Shown piece after piece: positions 1-11,945 of a DNA stretch of 64,000 bases. The position numbers and the translations under genes are program-made. The stretch's first letter is position 1; each line of letters begins with the position of its first letter. The notes under the pieces were generated by a model. The model worked only from the letters and a program-made list of their open reading frames with translations. It made no database searches and was not told the origin of the DNA. Source of the stretch: Tetrahymena thermophila SB210 (taxonomy: Eukaryota; Ciliophora; Oligohymenophorea; Hymenostomatida; Tetrahymenidae); contig NW_002476146.1 in the NCBI RefSeq assembly GCF_000189635.1, positions 1-64,000 of the forward strand. The letters are read 5' to 3'.

Positions 1-253
1 AACCCCAACCCCAACCCCAACCCCAACCCCAACCCCAACCCCAACCCCAACCCCAACCCCAACCCCAACCCCAACCCCAACCCCAACCCCAACCCCAACC
101 CCAACCCCAACCCCAACCCCAACCCCAACCCCAACCCCAACCCCAACCCCAACCCCAACCCCAACCCCAACCCCAACCCCAACCCCAACCCCAACCCCAA
201 CCCCAACCCCAACCCCAACCCCAACCCCAACCCCAACCCCAACCCCAACCCCC
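1..253. repeat. Macronuclear telomere, (AACCCC)n
   Basis: Forty-two uninterrupted AACCCC hexamers plus one extra C form the 5' end of the window. This C4A2/G4T2 repeat is the Tetrahymena telomere, and the length of about 250 bp fits a macronuclear telomere added by telomerase. The array contains no variant repeats. Unique A+T-rich sequence begins abruptly at 254, as expected where a telomere is added de novo at a chromosome breakage site. The window is therefore a true chromosome terminus. Confidence 0.98.
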
Positions 254-982
254 ATTAATTTTTATAAAAAATAAACTTATAATTTTTAGATTTATATTAA
301 ATAAAAATGGTAATCTCATAAAATAGTAGCTAGGTATATGAGATTTAATCTAATATACTACAAACAAAAGATCCATAGAAATATTTAGAAATTCAGAAGA
401 TTTATTTTTTATTTATGAATTTAGAAAAATAATTTTAAATTTACAGTGGTATTTTTAAAAAAAAGTTTAAAAAATTAAAAACAATTCTTAAACGTAAATT
501 TTAATTCTAACTTTTTTATTAGCAACGAAATATCTGAAAATAAATTTAGTAAATAAAAATTTTAATGGTATTTTATTCAAGTTTAAGATACTTCTTATTT
601 ATTTTATTTGTATTTTTCAATTTTATTAATTATATTATTTCTCTATTAGTAAAACTCCAAAATACACATACATACATGTAAAAAATTTTATGTGATTTTA
701 TGATAATTATTTTTTTAGGCATATCTATTTTTTTTAAAGTAATAGGAATCTTCACCTTTTTTGATTATATAACAATTTTCTTCAATTATTTAAATAAACA
801 GTATTTAATTTAATGTAAAATTTATATTGATTGTGGTGAGATTGATATCTACCTAATAACTCTATCTAATATCTTTAAAACTCTACTGATTTTATTTATC
901 TTCGCCAAAATGTATAATAATTATAATAATAATACATTTCAGAATTACCTAAAACATCAAAAACTAAAAATAAGCATTAGTA
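254..982. other. Subtelomeric non-coding region, upstream of the Ca2+ ATPase
   Basis: A stretch of 729 bp of very A+T-rich DNA lies between the telomere and the first start codon. I see no open frame of coding composition, no second telomeric tract and no repeat. It must hold the whole promoter and 5' leader of the ATPase gene, which makes it an unusually compact upstream region for a chromosome end. Confidence 0.7.
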
Positions 983-3900
983 ATGTCTGAAGTTAATTAA
1001 CCTTTACTCAATTAAGATCGTGGTTAGATATCTTCTTCCCATAGATATCCCATTAAAAAGGAGGAATTAAGCGATTTTTTCTAATTTGATAACATTAGAG
1101 ATGGGTCATCACTTTAAAAGATTGAAAAGCTTGGATCAATTAATGGTCTTAGTTAAGCTTTAAAAACTGACTTAAAACAAGGTATAGCTAATGAATCTAT
1201 TGTAGAAAGAATCTAAACCTATGGAGCAAACGAAAGAATTGAAAAGCAGCCAAAAACATTTTTCGAGTTAGTAGTTGAGTGCTTAGAAGATGATACTTTA
1301 AGACTCTTATGCGGAGCTTCCTTTGTATCCTTAGTGATTGGCTGCATCAGGGAAGGCTTAGCTGAAGGATGGATTGATGGTATAGGCATATTTATAGCTG
1401 TGTTTATTATTGTTACAATTACATCAGTAAACAATTACATGAAAGAATAGTAATTTAGGAGATTAAATTAAATTGTTGCGTAAAGGAGCGTGGCTGTTAT
1501 CAGAAATGGAGAGATTTCCCATATATCTATATATTCTCTGCTGGTAGGTGATATAATGCTCTTTGAAACAGGAGAAGTGTTTCCTGTTGATGGAATTCTC
1601 GTAAAAAGCAATAATTTAGTATGTGATGAATCAAGCATCACAGGAGAATCAGATCCAATCAAAAAGTATCCCATAGGAATATAAGATTGCAATCCTGCTC
1701 CTTTCCTCATTTCTGGATCATAAGTAACAGAAGGTAGTGGAGAAATGATAGTCCTTGCAGTCGGATAGTCGAGTACAATTGGCAAGCAATAAGCTTTGAT
1801 GAATGAAGAGGAAGAAGAAGAAAAGAGGACACCATTGCAATATAAATTAGATGTTTTTGTAGAATAATTAGGTAGTATTGGTTTTAAATGGGCTATTCTA
1901 ACTTTCTTTGTAATGTTTGCTAATTTGATGTACACCATTTATTCTAGCAACGACCCAAATGTTAAACTATTCTCTCTTGATACTGTGTCAGAAATATTAG
2001 ACTATTTTATTGTTGGTATTACAGTTGTCGTTATAGCTGTCCCTGAAGGCCTACCATTAGCAGTTACTTTATCACTTGCTTATGCTGTTAGCAGAATGAT
2101 GGTAGAAAATAATTTAGTAAGAAATCTCATTTCTTGTGAAATTATGGGAGGAGCTGATACCATTTGTAGTGATAAAACAGGAACTTTAACAGAAAATTAA
2201 ATGAAAGTCAAAAAACTGTATGCTTTAGACTAAACCTACACAGATTTTGAGAGACAGTAATTTGATTCTAAATTCCTTAATTTATTAACAGAAGGCATAT
2301 GTGTTAATACTAATGCTCATATTTCATATGAAAAATATGGTATAGTTTAGAATGGAAATAAGACTGAATGTGCTCTCCTTGAGCTAGCTATGGATTTGAA
2401 TGTCTCTTATACTGATTTCAGACCTTCAGATAACATCATTAAAATTATTCCATTTTCATCAAGTAGGAAAAGAATGAGTACAGTCTATATCCCAAAAGAT
2501 AATAATAACATAGTACGTGTATACTCGAAAGGTGCACCAGAAATTATGTTTTAATACTGTAATAGATACATGACTAAAAATGGGTAAGTTGAACAGATTG
2601 ATTAAACCTTCTTAAAAAAGTTGTCAGAAGTATAAAACCAATTTGCAAACGATTGCTTGAGAACACTACTTCTTACTTATAATGAATTACCTTCTTTAAA
2701 TGCAAATTAATTATCAAAAGAAGAGGAGTTAGAAAAGAATTTGATTGTTTTGGGTATGATTGGAATTTAAGATCCTCTAAGGAAAGGTATTCGCTAATCT
2801 GTAGCTGTTTGCACTGAGGCAGGAGTAACTGTGAGAATGGTTACTGGAGATAATTTAAATACAGCAGTCGCTATTGCTAAGGAAGCTGGTATAATAAGCT
2901 AAGATTATGTTCCTAGAGCTAATGACTATACTGTTATGGAAGGAAAGTAATTTAGAGAAAAAGTAGGAGGATTATAGTAAATTAAAGGAGATTAAGGATA
3001 AATAGTGAGATATGAGGTAGGTAATATGCCAGCTTTCAAAGAAGTTAGCAAGTAATTGAGAGTATTAGCAAGAAGTGCTCCTGAAGATAAATTCTTGTTA
3101 GTTACAGGACTTTAAAAGTGTGATTCTATTGTTGCAGTTACTGGAGATGGTACTAATGATGCTCCTGCTCTCAAAAAAGCAGATATTGGCTTTGCTATGG
3201 GTATTACAGGTACTGAGGTTGCAAAAGAAGCTGCTGGTATTATATTGCTTGATGATAACTTCTCAAGTACTGTTACAGCAATTAAATGGGGTAGAAATAT
3301 TTTTGACTGTATCAGAAAATTCTTATGTTTCTAATTAACTATAAATGTTGTTGCCTTGTTTATGGCCTTTTTGGGAGGTGCTACTGTGAGAGAATCTCCA
3401 TTGAATACAATTCAAATTTTATGGGTAAACTTAATGTAAGATACTATGGCTGCCTTAGCACTTGCTACCGAACCTCCTTCTGAAGAATTGCTTAAAAGAA
3501 AACCTGTTAAGCGTACTGAAGTTGTTATTACTCCATCAATGTGGAAGTTCATTTTACTTCAAAGTATCTATTAAATATTTGTCTTGATAATTGTTTTGTT
3601 CTATGGAGATTTGATATTTGGAGTTGAATATGGTATTAACAATAAGACCTGGACTGAATAAAATGGTATTCATCTTACTATGTTCTTTAACATATTTGTT
3701 TTCTTGTCTGTTTTTAATGAAGTTAATTGTAGAAAACTCAAGGCATCAGAAGTAAATGTATTTGAAAATTTCTTCAATAATCCTCTTTTCATTTTTATTA
3801 TTGTTTCTACAATTGGAATCTAAATGCTTATGGTAGAATATGGCGGCAGAGCTGCTAAATGTTCCCCTTTAACTTTGTAACAAAACCTCATTTGTGTTGC

Positions 3901-4051
3901 CATCGGAGCTTCTTCTGTAGCTGCAGGTATTTTGATTAAACTTTTACCTCCTTCTGTTGATGAATTCTTAAGCTGCACAAACCCATTCAAAGAGAGAACT
4001 TAAGCTGTTGAAGAAGAAGAACCTCAAGGTGATTAGAAAAAAACATAATGA
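983..4051 (+). CDS. P-type Ca2+-transporting ATPase (PMCA type, IIB)
   Basis: Single exon of 1022 codons in the ciliate code, TGA stop at 4049-4051. P-type ATPases of this class export Ca2+ at the expense of ATP. In order: the cytosolic N-terminus, the first membrane pair (about residues 95-150, '[13 protein letters not shown]'), the actuator motif '[11 protein letters not shown]', the ion-binding M4 motif 'VPEGLPLA' (P354), the phosphorylation site '[11 protein letters not shown]' (D397), 'MVTGDN' (about 620), the hinge '[11 protein letters not shown]' (from G721), then the C-terminal helices. 'VPEGLPLA' is typical of the PMCA subgroup. The tail after the last helix is only about 50 residues and acidic (EEEEP), so there is no room for the long calmodulin-binding autoinhibitory tail of animal PMCAs. 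The ATG has the usual A-rich context (TAATG), and family alignment begins soon after it. Function is confident; Ca2+ specificity is from family resemblance. Confidence 0.95.
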
Positions 4052-4925
4052 TTATTATTGAACGTTATTTTCATTTCTAAACAAGAAACTCTTATTTAAA
4101 CATTTTTGAAAAAAAAATATATAGGTGAAAGTATAATTTGAAAGATAATGTATTTAATTGGTATTTTATGTTAGTTAATACCAAACAAAATATTCATTTA
4201 ATATCTTGTATTTTCTTCATCAATATTTGTTTTGATTACTTTTTAGGATATAATTATACTATGAAATACAAATTTAATTTTACATAAAATCTAAATAGCT
4301 TGTTTGTATACATAAAAACTTAAAATTGTAATTAATAAAAATTAAAAAATTTTGAGCAATATATTTATAAAATTATAAATATTTTAATACTAAAAAAAGC
4401 CTGTTTTAGATATATTTTAATTTCAAAATGTTATCAAAATAAAAATAGCAATTTTTATTCCCTATCTTTTATCTTTTAATAGTTAACAAAAAAAAAATAA
4501 TATTTTTTGTAAAATTTAAAAAAATAAATTTTTAAATTAAATTATTTTATTTAAAAAAATAATATAAAAAAATGATTTTACATTACATCATATTTATTAC
4601 TTTTTTATTAAGTATTTAATTGTAAATTTGTTTTTGAATTAAAAAATAAAATTTTCAATCACAAATATTTATTTCAAGTTGTTTTTATTAAATCATTTAA
4701 TATTTTGGTTATTTTTATTTAAGTAAAAAATAAGCTTTTATGCCTGAAATTAGATTTTTACATGTAAAGTTTGAAGCGATTTTTTCTTTATTTATTCTAA
4801 ATTCTTTTAAAATAATCAAATTTTTTACAGTTTTAATAAATAAAATTTATACAAAATTATAATTTTTTAAACATAATTCACCATTAATTAGCAATCTATT
4901 CAGCTGTATTTTATGTATTTATAAT
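4052..4925. other. Intergenic, convergent 3' ends
   Basis: This is 874 bp of A+T-rich DNA between the 3' end of the ATPase (+) and the 3' end of the ferric reductase (-). It holds both 3' UTRs and no coding-like frame. I see no distinctive structure in it. Confidence 0.6.
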
Positions 4926-6564
4926 TCATAATGCAAAAACTTCTTCATGTACATCTAAGCGTACTTTAGAGTTAGATACTGAACTAGATTTTTCTTAAAC
5001 TGATCTAATAAGAGCAGAAGGACCACATACCATAACTCCAACTCTACTTTCATCATTTTGTTTTGCTATTTCCTGAATAGTTTTCAAATATTGTTTAATA
5101 TCAGGTCTTTACAAAATAAACTTTCCATCTTCAGTATTCAATTTTACTTCAGTTTAATTTTCTGAGGTATCATTAACATTATTTTATTCTTTCTTATTAT
5201 TACTACTGGTAGATAAATGATAGAATCTTTCTACCAGATTTTTTTGTTTGTCTTCTAAAGATAAAATAGATTCAATATATTATTCTGATAAGAGATCTTC
5301 GTGCCTTTCTTTGCTTCTAGTAGTCCATATTAAGTAAATTTTAGTAATAGGTCTACCTTTTGTTCTTTCTTCAAGGAGTTATTTACAAACACTAATAATA
5401 GGAGTGATTCCAATACCTCCTCCAATTAAAACAAAAGTCTTGTAGTAATCACTTGCAATATCTATACTAGGAAATCCATAAGGACCACATAAATAAGCTT
5501 TAGTTTACTCACCATTAAGCTTTTCAGCAAGAACTAGCAAATCTCTTGTCCAATTACCAGATTTTTTAATAAATATTTCTATCTTTTTCTCACCAAAAGA
5601 AGATTATATGCTAAAGGGATGCCACTAAAAATATGATAATTTAGGTATACATATACATAAATATTATCCACCTTAATAATTAATTTTATTGTCTAGTATA
5701 GTAATCTTTGCCATATCAGAGGTCACTTTTTCAATTTTAATTTAGTGGGCATTCTTTAAGTGGCGATATATTACTGCTTATCTATTTATTAATAATTTAT
5801 AAAGAATAGTTATTTCATCTTAAATATTTCAATTTTAAAGGAATATCCTTAATTAATTATAAATATTTATTACTTTATTAAAAAGTCTAGTCCCCAGTAA
5901 CCTAGACCATATATAGCAATATCAACTCCATGGAGAATAATTCCAACAATTACAACTATAAAACCTATCCAATGAAGTCTAATAAATATTTCATAAAGAA
6001 AATATCGAATAGGCCAAAGACTTACGCCTAACATTCCAAATAAACTTCCTAGCATAAACCATCCATCCCATTGGTAATCAGTACTCAAAAAATGAAGTAC
6101 TCCACCTAAAACAGCTAACCAACCAAATACTTTATGCCAAAATATTCCTCTTTCGTATGAAAGCCCACAAAGGAAAGTTAAAATAGAATTTTTTACTGTA
6201 AAAACTATGCAAACCACTAATTGTTATTAAATAATACTAAATTATTAATTAATTAATTTGTTTGTAAATATTTACAAAGATTTATCCCTGCAGCACTACC
6301 AGAATTATTTTTATTGCCATAGCTAAGACCCATATTAACACCAAGACCTGCAAGAGCACCTAGAAAAACTATTATTTCTCCAATAGACATAGAAAAATTA
6401 AATATAGCATATGTCCTTCTGTTAAATATTTATTAAAATTTCCCTCTGAAAACTTTAATGAATCTTGGTAAAGCTATGTACGTAGCAAAGTATTCTTCTT
6501 CTGAATAACTTAGCCACTGCTTAGTTACAATACTTTCTAAATCTTAGTTTTCTTCTGTTGTCAT
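4926..6564 (-). CDS. Ferric reductase / NADPH oxidase-like flavocytochrome b
   Basis: Three exons (6276-6564, 5874-6216, 4926-5781) joined by introns of 59 and 92 bp give 495 residues. Such enzymes pass electrons from NAD(P)H through FAD and two haems across a membrane to reduce ferric iron or oxygen. The N-terminal half has a first hydrophobic segment (about 60-80) and the ferric-reductase membrane domain, with paired haem-ligand histidines spaced as in the family: 'HKVFGWLAVLGGVLH' and 'HWIGFIVVIVGIILH'. The C-terminal half has the FAD motif 'WHPFSI', the nucleotide-binding 'GGGIGITP', and 'CGPSAL' near the end. A polar Asn/Glu/Thr-rich insert lies between the last two. At 495 residues it is shorter than yeast FRE proteins, with no long extra N-terminal membrane helices. 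Start chosen for AAAATG context and conserved phase. Reductase versus oxidase cannot be decided from sequence; haem/FAD architecture is confident. Confidence 0.9.
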
Positions 6565-7840
6565 TTTAGTCGAAGTTAAATCTTTAAATAATTAATTAAT
6601 TTATGAATTATTTGATAATAATAGTTACTAATTTAAAATTTATAGATACACCAAGGTTTAGATATTTTTTTTACCTTACATTATTTTTTAATTATTGCGT
6701 AATTAAATCAACACCTCAGATTTATTTAATGGTTTTATTTGATTTTAATAACAATCAAGTTACAATTAAGCAAGTCAAATCAACTTCAATTTCACTTGAA
6801 TCATATTAGGATTGATTAGATCAGGGAAAAATTAAATAGGCAGAACTCAAATTTTAAATTTCAAAAAATTCTTTTACAAATAAAGAGTATTAATTATTAA
6901 TTGACATCATAATAAATGGTATCTGTAATAACTTTGTATTAAATAAAAACATATTATTAATCAAATTAATATAAACGGCTATTAGTTTTCTTAATTCAAC
7001 ACAAATTAATAATACTATTTAATTAAGTTTTATGATGAATTTGTTTAAGTAAATAAATAAAAAATAAATAATTTCTTTTTAGATATATTAATTATGGATT
7101 AAATAAATAATTATTTTATTTATCAGTATGTGTAAATATTAGGAATAATCTATGATAATTTTTGATTTAACTTTTTATTTATACTATAAATATAACTATT
7201 CTTTTTGTTTTATCATTTGTTTTAGTAATTAAACATAAATTGAAAATACTTTTTAATTTAGTTTTGTAATTAATTTATTTATTAAATGTATAATTTTATT
7301 ATTGAAAGATATGTATAAAAACTATGGATAATTTATGATAATTTTTGACTTAATTAACAATTTTTTAAATTTAATTGACTTTTTAATTCCAAAATAAATT
7401 AATTTTTGTAAAAAAAATAAATTTAAGCTTTTTTTTTGAAGAAAAATTTTTAAAAAAGGCTAAATTTAAAAATTTAATAGAAAAATCATAAAGATTGATA
7501 TAAATTAAAATTATTAATATTATTAATTAAATTCTATTATAAAATTATTTATTTTTATATAAATCATATTCAAAGGCATCAACCATTCAAAAAAATAGTG
7601 ATCTCAATTCACTAAATTTTTGAATGGCATTTTGCTATACTTAAATGTATATGACTAATTTTATTTTTATTTAACATTAATAATTAACAAGTAATATATA
7701 TTTCTAAGAAATAAGTTATTTTATAAATATTTTATAGCCTAATAAATATAATTATTAATTTAATAACCTAATATAAATAAATATTTTCACAATTTAGTAA
7801 AATAAGTAATAATTGAGGAAAAATAATATTTGTTATTCTT
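6565..7840. other. Intergenic with an inverted repeat, no convincing gene
   Basis: This 1276-bp gap lies upstream of the ferric reductase and downstream of the pseudokinase/membrane gene, both on the minus strand. A 70-codon plus-strand frame at 6603-6815 is open, but its composition is that of the surrounding non-coding DNA and it resembles nothing I know. The only clear structure is the hairpin at 7583-7627, listed separately. Confidence 0.5.
7583..7627. repeat. Near-perfect inverted repeat (19-bp arms, 7-nt loop)
   Basis: The left arm (7583-7601, starting CCATTCAAAAA) pairs with the right arm (7609-7627, ending TTTTTGAATGG) at 17 of 19 positions, around the loop TCTCAAT. The element sits 214 bp beyond the stop codon of the minus-strand gene ending at 7841 and about 1 kb upstream of the ferric reductase start. 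It could be a 3'-end or transcript-stability hairpin, a small-RNA precursor or a chance palindrome. It is more ordered than anything else in the surrounding A+T-rich DNA. Confidence 0.6.
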
Positions 7841-10800
7841 TCATAATTACTTCATTGATAAGGTTTTTTATGAATGAGTTACTTATTTATAAGAAAGTTA
7901 AGATTTTAATTAAATATGAACAGGATTTCTTTTAAATTGGATATTTGGATACACTGCATCTCTCTTTCTTTTGGAAACAGTATAGTTAGTTTATTTATCA
8001 TAGAAAAGACCTATTTAATAGAAAAGAAATTCAACAAGTAAATCTACAGCTATAAGTATTATTTCCATTAATTCAGGAATAAACCCAAAAACAGATTAGT
8101 ATTCACCAGTTCCAAGTGTAGCAGCAATAAAAGAATCATTATCATAACTATATGTGGGTTAGAATATAAGGAAACCTCCAATTCTGCACATTATCCAGCA
8201 TCCAAAAATGTAAGATGATCCTCGTATTATTGCATGATAGTAGTTCATAAAGAGCTCTGAATTTTTTAGAGGAAAAATTATGTAATAAATAATAAACAAA
8301 ATATGAATTGTCCCAAAGAGAGCATTAGTGCATACAATTTTTGTAAAGTAGTCTCCAAGCATGCCTGATAGCTAATACTTAGAACTATCTGATAGTATTG
8401 GGGTGTTATTGTTTATAACTGTCACACCCAAGCATGGGCTTAGGACGCAATAGTAAAAAAAATTAAACAGTTAATAATGACTATAATAAATAAAGCTGAA
8501 TTCTAAGTAACTTATTATTTAACAGTGGAAAAGATATCTATTATATGGTTTTAACAATCCATTTTAATAATTTTAGTATATTGTGTACAAATCTAATCTC
8601 CATACATGAATAATGCGAATAATTAATATAAAGATCATGCTTAGAAAGCTTAAAAAGGCAAAAAAGAAAAAGGCAGTCGATCTCAAAACTTCAATTATTT
8701 ATAGTTAATTAGTTGTACTCATAAATTAAAGATTGTCTAAACAACCATAGACTTAAATAGTTTGCAAATAATTAATATCATAATTCAGCAATTATTGTTA
8801 ATTGGTTGTTATTATACTTGCAAGTTGGTTTTAATTGCTTCCATTTTAATAACTCATTTAAATTATCTTCATGTTACCTCTTACAAATATAGCACTCCAT
8901 GAATTAGCCATATTGTTCCTATAAAATCTTTTAATTTATTTGTTAAAATTTAAATATATTTAAAGGATTTAATAATTTATGAAATTAAAAAAATCAATAT
9001 TTTTTTCTTTTTTGAAGTTTTAAAATATTAATTTGAATTTATTAAAAATAGCTATCAAGATATTAAATAATAATTTTAAATAATGTTTTAATTAATTACA
9101 CTGTCAGAAATAGTAAAATAAATAGTAGGGCTTTTATCAATTTTCTGAGCAAGCTAAGCTTGTTTCCTCCAGTTGTTTTACTTGGGACTAATCTTATAAC
9201 TTCTTCTTCTTATTTTTCGTTGTATCGGAGAAGTATGTTTGGTTGTGGTTTTATTGTGCCTTACTCTTATTGAGAAATAACTTATTTATTTTCTCTAAAT
9301 TTTTTATTATCAGTTAACTAAATTTAATCTATATAATCATAATCGTCCTCTTATTTTAAAATTCTACTGTTGTTGTTGAAGTTTGCTTTTGAAGGACTAC
9401 GTGATTAGCTTTTATCGTACAAATTATTTGATTTATTTTCAACTTATTCAGTTTTTATCTAAATAAGGTTCTCATTATCTGCATTTGTATTGTTAACTTA
9501 ATACATCTGCGTATGTTAGGATGTATTTTCAACATTTTATTCAATATTATTCAGCTAATTGTTATTATTTTCCAAATCTTCATTATGATGATATTTATTG
9601 TTTTCATAATCAATTATTTTGTACTTGCTATCATTTAGCATCGAATTATTTACAGATTAGTTTACTTAATGATAATCCAAGTTATTTGTTGTTCCATGTA
9701 TATCGTCTTCCTCGTTTTCTACATTTGTCTTTATGCCAGTTTGATCAAGTCTATTTTTTTCTATTGTATTATCATCGTTGTCATAGAAACTTCCTTTTTT
9801 CTATTAAAATTAATTAGAACTCTCATTATCATCAACAGCTTTCTCTTGCTGTGATTTTTAAAAAAATCTTCCTTTTTTTTATTAGTTGTTATTATTCAAA
9901 TTAGATTCTACATTCACTTTTGAGAGCATGTTTTTCATTTTGTATTTTTCACTTAAACCTTTATGCTCATACGGCACTATATCATCATTAATCTAATTTT
10001 CAAGTTTCAGTGACTCATTTGTTAAAGGTAAAGGCTTAATAGTTAAATCATATTATTATTCAATTTATTCCTCCTACATAGACTAAGTAATATCTGGCCA
10101 TTCAGCCCTTTAATCTACATTTATAAGTAAGCAAAGTCGAATAATATTTCTAACACGCTCGCTGATATACTAATTACTAGATTAAGAGAATATGGGCTTT
10201 TGATTTAAGTCAAAAATAGGAATATCTCCAAACACCATCTTATAAAAAATCATACCGAAACTCCAAATATCTACCTTATGTAAATCTGCTCTTGGATCAT
10301 AAATTCCAACATCTTACTTGTATTCTGGAGCAAAGTAATCAAATATTTCTCTATTTTCTTAAAATTTTTATTCTGTAATACTGCTTATAATTAAAGGTTC
10401 ACCAATTTTTATCATTCCCTAATCTAAGTACAAATTTTTCATATGAAAAGCTCCATGAAAGTTAAGGACTCTGCATATTTTAGTCATAGTATTGAGAAGA
10501 CGGTGCATAACTAATGTAGCATCGATTTCATAAACACTTTTTTAATTTGTGTTTTTACGTTTAATAAAATATTCATTTAAGTTTCCTTGATTACAGTAAT
10601 CCTATGCTATAATCACTTATCCTAAAGGATTATTCAATTAACCAGGAAGAAGATAAACAATTTCATAAATTCTAACGATTTCACTTCTTCCAGCTGCATC
10701 AAATAATTCTAATTGTTAAAACTTTTCAACATTTTCAAGAAATCTATCAACTTTCTAATGGGGAAAGTTTCCAACAACTTTAAGTCTGATCAAAGACTTG

Positions 10801-11945
10801 TCATATTGCTTAATGTTTGAAGTTTAATTTTAATGTGGCTTTAGCATTACACCAAAATATAGATCTTCAACCATATAGCCATCGATATCATTTCTAATTC
10901 TACTTTCTCTAAAAAATGTGTATTGTGCTCCTATTTAAGAATTTTGTAAATTAGGAGGAAGGTTCATAAGTAAGTCACCTCCGTATTTTTTTATATTTGA
11001 AATGCTCGATTAATCATTTTTTCCTATTATTTTTACTACTTCTAATAAAGAGTTGTTAAGAACTTCAGAAATAGTAGGACGATCATCTGGATTCTTAGCA
11101 AGCATCTTTCCCAAAAAAAACTAGCACTATCTTGAAATTTAAATAGGGAAATCCCCTTCACGCTTATCAAATTCATCAAGCCAACTTTTCATTATAGTTT
11201 TATGAGCAGTGATCTAATTGTATATTTCTTCTCTAGTTTTACCCCCATAAAAATATCTTCCTCTTAAAAGCCTAAAAAATAATATACCAAGAGCCCAAAT
11301 ATCAGATTTCATAGTTTTTTATGCTGTAATATTAGCTAATATCTCTGGTGATAAATAATAATTGCTCTCAACTTCCTATTATTGAGTTTAATGAGTAATT
11401 TTGCTAAATTAACCTCCAGGTATTGATAAGCACGTTAAAGAAAAAGCCATTTCATCAACCTAAATATTATCAAGACATATTGCTCCATGAACTATTTGTT
11501 AATTGTGAAGCTCTTATAAGCCTAATGCTACCTATTTAAAGATAAGAAGAGCATCATATTCCTCTAAGTAGTTATTTCTCTATAAATACTCATTCAAAGT
11601 ACCAAATTTGCTACCTTAAAGTATCACAGCAATTTAACTGGATTAAATTTCTAATACATCTAGCACTTATGGTGAGAACTAGCGACTTTAGTTTGTATTT
11701 GCTAGCTGAGTAAACATTTCAATTTGTTACTTTTTAATCTCAATGCCTGTCTTAAAAATGATATCCTTTTCTTACTAATTCGTTTGCCTATCGAACATAT
11801 TAAAGGCTTTTTCGTCTACTATTTTAACATATATAGGCTGTTAATTTCTCATGTCTAAGCCCTCATAGACCTAAATATGATTTGATTCGTGTATCAAATT
11901 GTTGTTTGAATAAACAAATCTATCATCTAACTAGCAATTATACAT
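7841..11945 (-). CDS. Dual pseudokinase fused to a multi-pass membrane domain (two-exon model)
   Basis: Preferred model: exon 1 9100-11945, intron 8919-9099, exon 2 7841-8918, giving 1307 residues. Kinase-like domain 1 (about 20-270) keeps a VAIK-like 'YVKIV', 'SPEIL' and 'SDIWALG' but has 'HGAICLDN' where the catalytic HRDLKPxN should be (H153), with no DFG and no Gly-rich loop. Domain 2 (about 350-620) keeps 'FAPEY' and 'VDIWSFG' but has 'FHGAFHMKN' (H497) and no DFG. Both should be catalytically dead. An Asn/Lys/Glu-rich linker follows, then a hydrophobic stretch, then exon 2 with about four further membrane segments ('FFFFAFLSFLSMIFILIIRII', 'ILFIIYYIIF'). The alternative is two genes: a 983-codon frame stopping at 8994 and a separate start at 8911 only 82 bp on. 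I prefer one gene because the extra tail of the first frame is about 10 percent G+C (intron-like), the splice keeps phase, and ATG 8911 lacks the usual A-rich context. Function unknown. Confidence 0.65.

Noticed and set aside
1219..1938. Minus-strand open frames of 71 and 156 codons
   Set aside because: They are antisense to the Ca2+ ATPase, whose frame is continuous and full of family motifs there.
6603..6815. Plus-strand 70-codon frame, hydrophobic product
   Set aside because: Composition equals the surrounding non-coding DNA, no recognisable motif, and no in-phase splice to further coding sequence.
9521..9854. Plus-strand open frames inside the pseudokinase gene
   Set aside because: Complement of the Asn/Lys/Glu-rich linker on the minus strand, which is long and in frame with clear domains.
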